Assembly (NCBI GenBank): GCA_001724265.1
Contig: MEDY01000236.1
Location: 17,407-81,406, forward strand
Direction of reading: 5' to 3'
Source: Rhizaria sp. SCN 62-66
Taxonomy: Eukaryota; Rhizaria, unplaced
DNA: 64,000 nt
Within the stretch, counting starts at the first letter, position 1. Each line of letters starts with the position of its first letter. Below are positions 61,944 through 64,000 of this stretch, piece after piece. The notes beneath the pieces were generated by a model. The model was not told the DNA's origin. It saw only the letters and a list, made by a program, of their open reading frames with translations, and ran no database searches. A program made the translations under genes and the position numbers.

Positions 61944-62758
61944 GTTTTCACACCTGAGGATGAGAGAGGTGAAGCAACAAGTAAGTCCGAGGCTGAGTAA
62001 GGCACTTAATGAAGAAATAAAACGGAATATAATATGCAAACGGAAGTTAAGCTATTAAGAAGCAAAATTAATTAAATTGCGAATACGCGTCAAATTACTC
62101 ACATTGCGAGTTGATGCACATATCGTGCACATGCGGGCTATTGAGAACAGAAAGACCTCCTTTGGAGTCGCGTCAGTGGTCCTTTCTAAAGCCGCCTTAA
62201 CTCGATGAATACGTGCTCTCACCAAACATAATACAACAGACCACGAGGCACTGTAACTTTGACATATGAATATCGTAATGAAACTAGGAATCGCGGTCTT
62301 GCTACTGTGTTTTGACGCTACTGATGTAACTTCTCATCCGGATGTTGACTTCAGCCTCGTCGCCAGCTGGATCGGTAACCAGGTAACTGTGAGCACCAGA
62401 CACCACCCACATACACCGAAAAGTAGTGGATACAACAACGCAATTAAGTCGGACAATGATAATAATGACATATACTTGTTCTGCAGACCGCGCACTTTTT
62501 ACTCATTCCAATTTTGAGACGTTTATTGAAGATATTCAGAGGAATATGCTCGTTCAGTGAGGGTACTCTCAGTGCGTCTGGTTCTTACTGGGCATGATAG
62601 GCTCCATTGCGACACCTCTTCAATGGTTGTGACAATAAACAGTCCGTAGAAATGTGCTTCCATCAGCGTGATTCGTTCATCAACAACAACTGCGCTTTTG
62701 AGAGGAACTCAATCACGCATTAGTGGCCGAAGTTGTCTGACATAGGACCGTCAGTCGT
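61944..62758. other. Spacer between paralogues C and D
   Basis: 815 mostly AT-rich bases. A plus-strand frame at 62266-62517 begins with a signal-peptide-like sequence and is listed separately as a weak candidate. Nothing else supported. Confidence 0.4.
62266..62517 (+). CDS. Weak candidate: small secreted ORF or lone first exon
   Basis: 83-codon frame from ATG to TGA. Residues 1-20 (MNIVMKLGIAVLLLCFDATD) resemble a signal peptide. Codon 39 is followed by CAG|GTAACT, a possible 5' splice site, so the coding part might stop there. Composition is poorer in GC than real genes in this window, and no downstream exon is evident before the opposite-strand paralogue D. Could be chance. Confidence 0.2.
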   Translation: MNIVMKLGIAVLLLCFDATDVTSHPDVDFSLVASWIGNQVTVSTRHHPHTPKSSGYNNAIKSDNDNNDIYLFCRPRTFYSFQF

Positions 62759-63940
62759 TTACTTGGCACAAGTGCCGGCCTTGGGGATGCAAATCTGGCC
62801 CAGCGCAACAGAGCGCGCCTTGTTGCGATACACAACTTTGCCGAAGACGGTGAACTCGTGCGCCTTGAACGTGAACGTGGGGACGGTGAAGCTGCACACG
62901 CAGTTGTCTGTGACCTTGGTGGCGCGCTGGATCCACTCGACGCCCTTGACACACCACCCGGCGAACACAGAGTCAAGGTGCACGGGAAAGCCGCAGAAGA
63001 ACTTGTCGGCGATGAGCCCCAGCGGACCCGTCATGGCGTCGACGAGCAGGGTGCAGATCTTCTTGCCGGCGAAATCGCACATCTTCTCGCGGATCGACTT
63101 GACGATAGACTGGCACCACTGGCACTTGTACGTGTTTACCTTGCCCATCACCCAGTCGATCGCCTTGCCGATCTGCGCGCCGAGCCCGAACTGGATGGCG
63201 TCCTGCGCGATGAGCGGGTGCAGCGTCGTGCGCGAGTTGAACAGGTACGCGTGCTCATACAACCCGCTCACAAGCGCGCGCGCATCGACCGCAGCGGCAA
63301 CACCCTTGGGCGCGCGGCGCTCGCGAAGCGATACCTCGGCGTCAACCTTGCGCAGCAGCGCGTCGAAGGAGACCTGGTGGACCTGGACGGTGATGCCGAG
63401 CGAGGCCGCGAGGTCGAGCAGGGAGGAGCGGTGCTGCTCGAAGAGTGCGCTGTACTCGGCCAGCTCCATGTGCATCTCGGCGCGCGCAATATCCTCGCGC
63501 CAGGCGGTAAAGGCATCCTTATTCTCAGTCAGCGCATCGAAGATGGCGCGGTCCGACGCGTTGTTGTCGATGTCGAAGGCGACAGCGAGGTAGTCGTTGT
63601 GAGTGAGGCTCGCGGTCGTCTCGTCAAGGTAGGCCACCACCTCGGCGAGTCCAGCGTCGCTGCTGCTGGGGTTCAGCAAAGCAAGCGCGGCCGTTTCATT
63701 GGTCATCGCGGCCTGCGCGGACGCCATGAGTGAGGCGTTGCTGTCCATACAGGGACACGGTCGGCATGCGAGAGACGAGAGAGGTGGGTGAGAACATGAT
63801 GAGAATGAGGCAAGGCAGGGCTCCAGGAACTGGATCAACTGGCTTTGGATGTAAAAAAGAACGGTTGAACAGGTTTTAAGACGTACGTCAGCATGGCAAG
63901 TTGTCACAACCGACATTCTGCATAAAATACCAACTCTCAT
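62759..63940 (-). CDS. Secreted ten-cysteine family protein D, tail-less
   Basis: TAA at 62759. Exon 2 carries the family core: AAMTNETAALALLNP, FTAWREDIARAEMHMEL, VDAEVSLRERRAPKGVAAAV and FNSRTTLHPLIAQDA. The eight-Cys domain has identical spacing (KCQWC ... FFCGFP ... GWC ... NCVCSF), then ICIPKAGTC. The protein ends two residues after the last Cys, so the ~200-residue tail of A-C is absent. The 5' end is less certain. ATG 63940 gives an 18-codon exon 1 ending GAC|GTACGT, which joins in phase 0 to a CAG|GCC GCG site just before AAMTNETAAL. Its product (MRVGILCRMSVVTTCHAD) is a poorer signal peptide than in A-C. Alternatively translation starts within exon 2 (MDSNASLMAS). The total is about 345 aa in the spliced model. 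Confidence 0.7.
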   Translation of the reverse strand: MRVGILCRMSVVTTCHADVRLKTCSTVLFYIQSQLIQFLEPCLASFSSCSHPPLSSLACRPCPCMDSNASLMASAQAAMTNETAALALLNPSSSDAGLAEVVAYLDETTASLTHNDYLAVAFDIDNNASDRAIFDALTENKDAFTAWREDIARAEMHMELAEYSALFEQHRSSLLDLAASLGITVQVHQVSFDALLRKVDAEVSLRERRAPKGVAAAVDARALVSGLYEHAYLFNSRTTLHPLIAQDAIQFGLGAQIGKAIDWVMGKVNTYKCQWCQSIVKSIREKMCDFAGKKICTLLVDAMTGPLGLIADKFFCGFPVHLDSVFAGWCVKGVEWIQRATKVTDNCVCSFTVPTFTFKAHEFTVFGKVVYRNKARSVALGQICIPKAGTCAK

Positions 63941-64000
63941 AGGCTCACACTGGGACAAACACCACCCACGGTCGTTTCGGGGCGGGTATATAAAGGTGGC

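Noticed and set aside
63981-64000. TATA box (TATATAAAG) at the window edge as promoter of paralogue D
   Set aside because: The better TATA orientation is plus strand, pointing out of the window. On the minus strand only the palindromic TATATA remains, too weak to call.
1-64000. Bacterial or viral features, CRISPR arrays, insertion sequences
   Set aside because: No direct-repeat/spacer arrays, transposase motifs, terminal inverted repeats or operon-like packing; gene structure is clearly eukaryotic.

Overview
This is nuclear DNA from a eukaryotic microbe (protist). Very GC-rich coding blocks alternate with AT-rich intergenic DNA. Ten or more genes carry short GT-AG introns, and several housekeeping genes are specifically eukaryotic: EMC4, a centrin, UCHL5/UCH37, PPP1R21, a SNAP, RAE1 and a mitochondrial SLC25 carrier. 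CLYBL, the SLC25 carrier and an MLRQ/B12D-like respiratory protein suggest a conventional aerobic mitochondrion. I cannot name the species. Proteins are rich in Ala/Ser/Gln low-complexity tracts.

The most important result concerns decoding. Nine in-frame TAG codons interrupt four otherwise continuous genes (a repeat protein at 12.8 kb, a coiled-coil protein at 14.8-18.8 kb, a PH-domain giant at 43.6-53.3 kb, and one secreted paralogue at 59.9-61.9 kb). They lie mostly in Gln-rich contexts. In an exact 60-base repeat the equivalent codon is CAG in the other copies, and in a paralogue the equivalent residue is Gln. None of the 20 genes ends in TAG: 11 end in TGA and 9 in TAA. The simplest reading is a nuclear code with UAG = Gln. 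A second peculiarity is the 5' splice site: about 23 of 27 inferred introns start GTACG (21 are GTACGT) instead of the usual GTAAGT/GTRAGT.

Layout: EMC4 (-), a 3267-residue low-complexity protein (+), centrin (-, 4 exons), a repeat protein (+), an intergenic GC island with a strong hairpin, a coiled-coil polyQ protein (+, one frameshift in the CAA tract), a 6-exon membrane protein (-), UCHL5 (-), CLYBL (+), PPP1R21 (-), a membrane-anchored O-methyltransferase (+, 4 exons), SNAP (+, 3 exons), SLC25 carrier (-, 2 exons), BPI/LBP-fold secreted protein (-), MLRQ/B12D-like protein (+, 3 exons), RAE1 (-, 3 exons), a 3131-residue PH-domain polyQ protein (-, 3 exons, four in-frame TAGs), then a head-to-tail array of four paralogous secreted proteins (-) that fills the last 10 kb.

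The four-gene array is the best candidate for a previously undescribed system. All members share a secretory N-terminus followed by an early GTACGT intron, and a ten-cysteine domain with identical spacing in all four: C-x2-C-x11-C-x7-C-x19-C-x13-C-x16-C-x-C, then C-x6-C. Three members add a Lys/Ala/Thr-rich tail, which the fourth lacks. I do not recognise the family. Exon boundaries were inferred by hand from splice signals, frame and homology, without transcript data.
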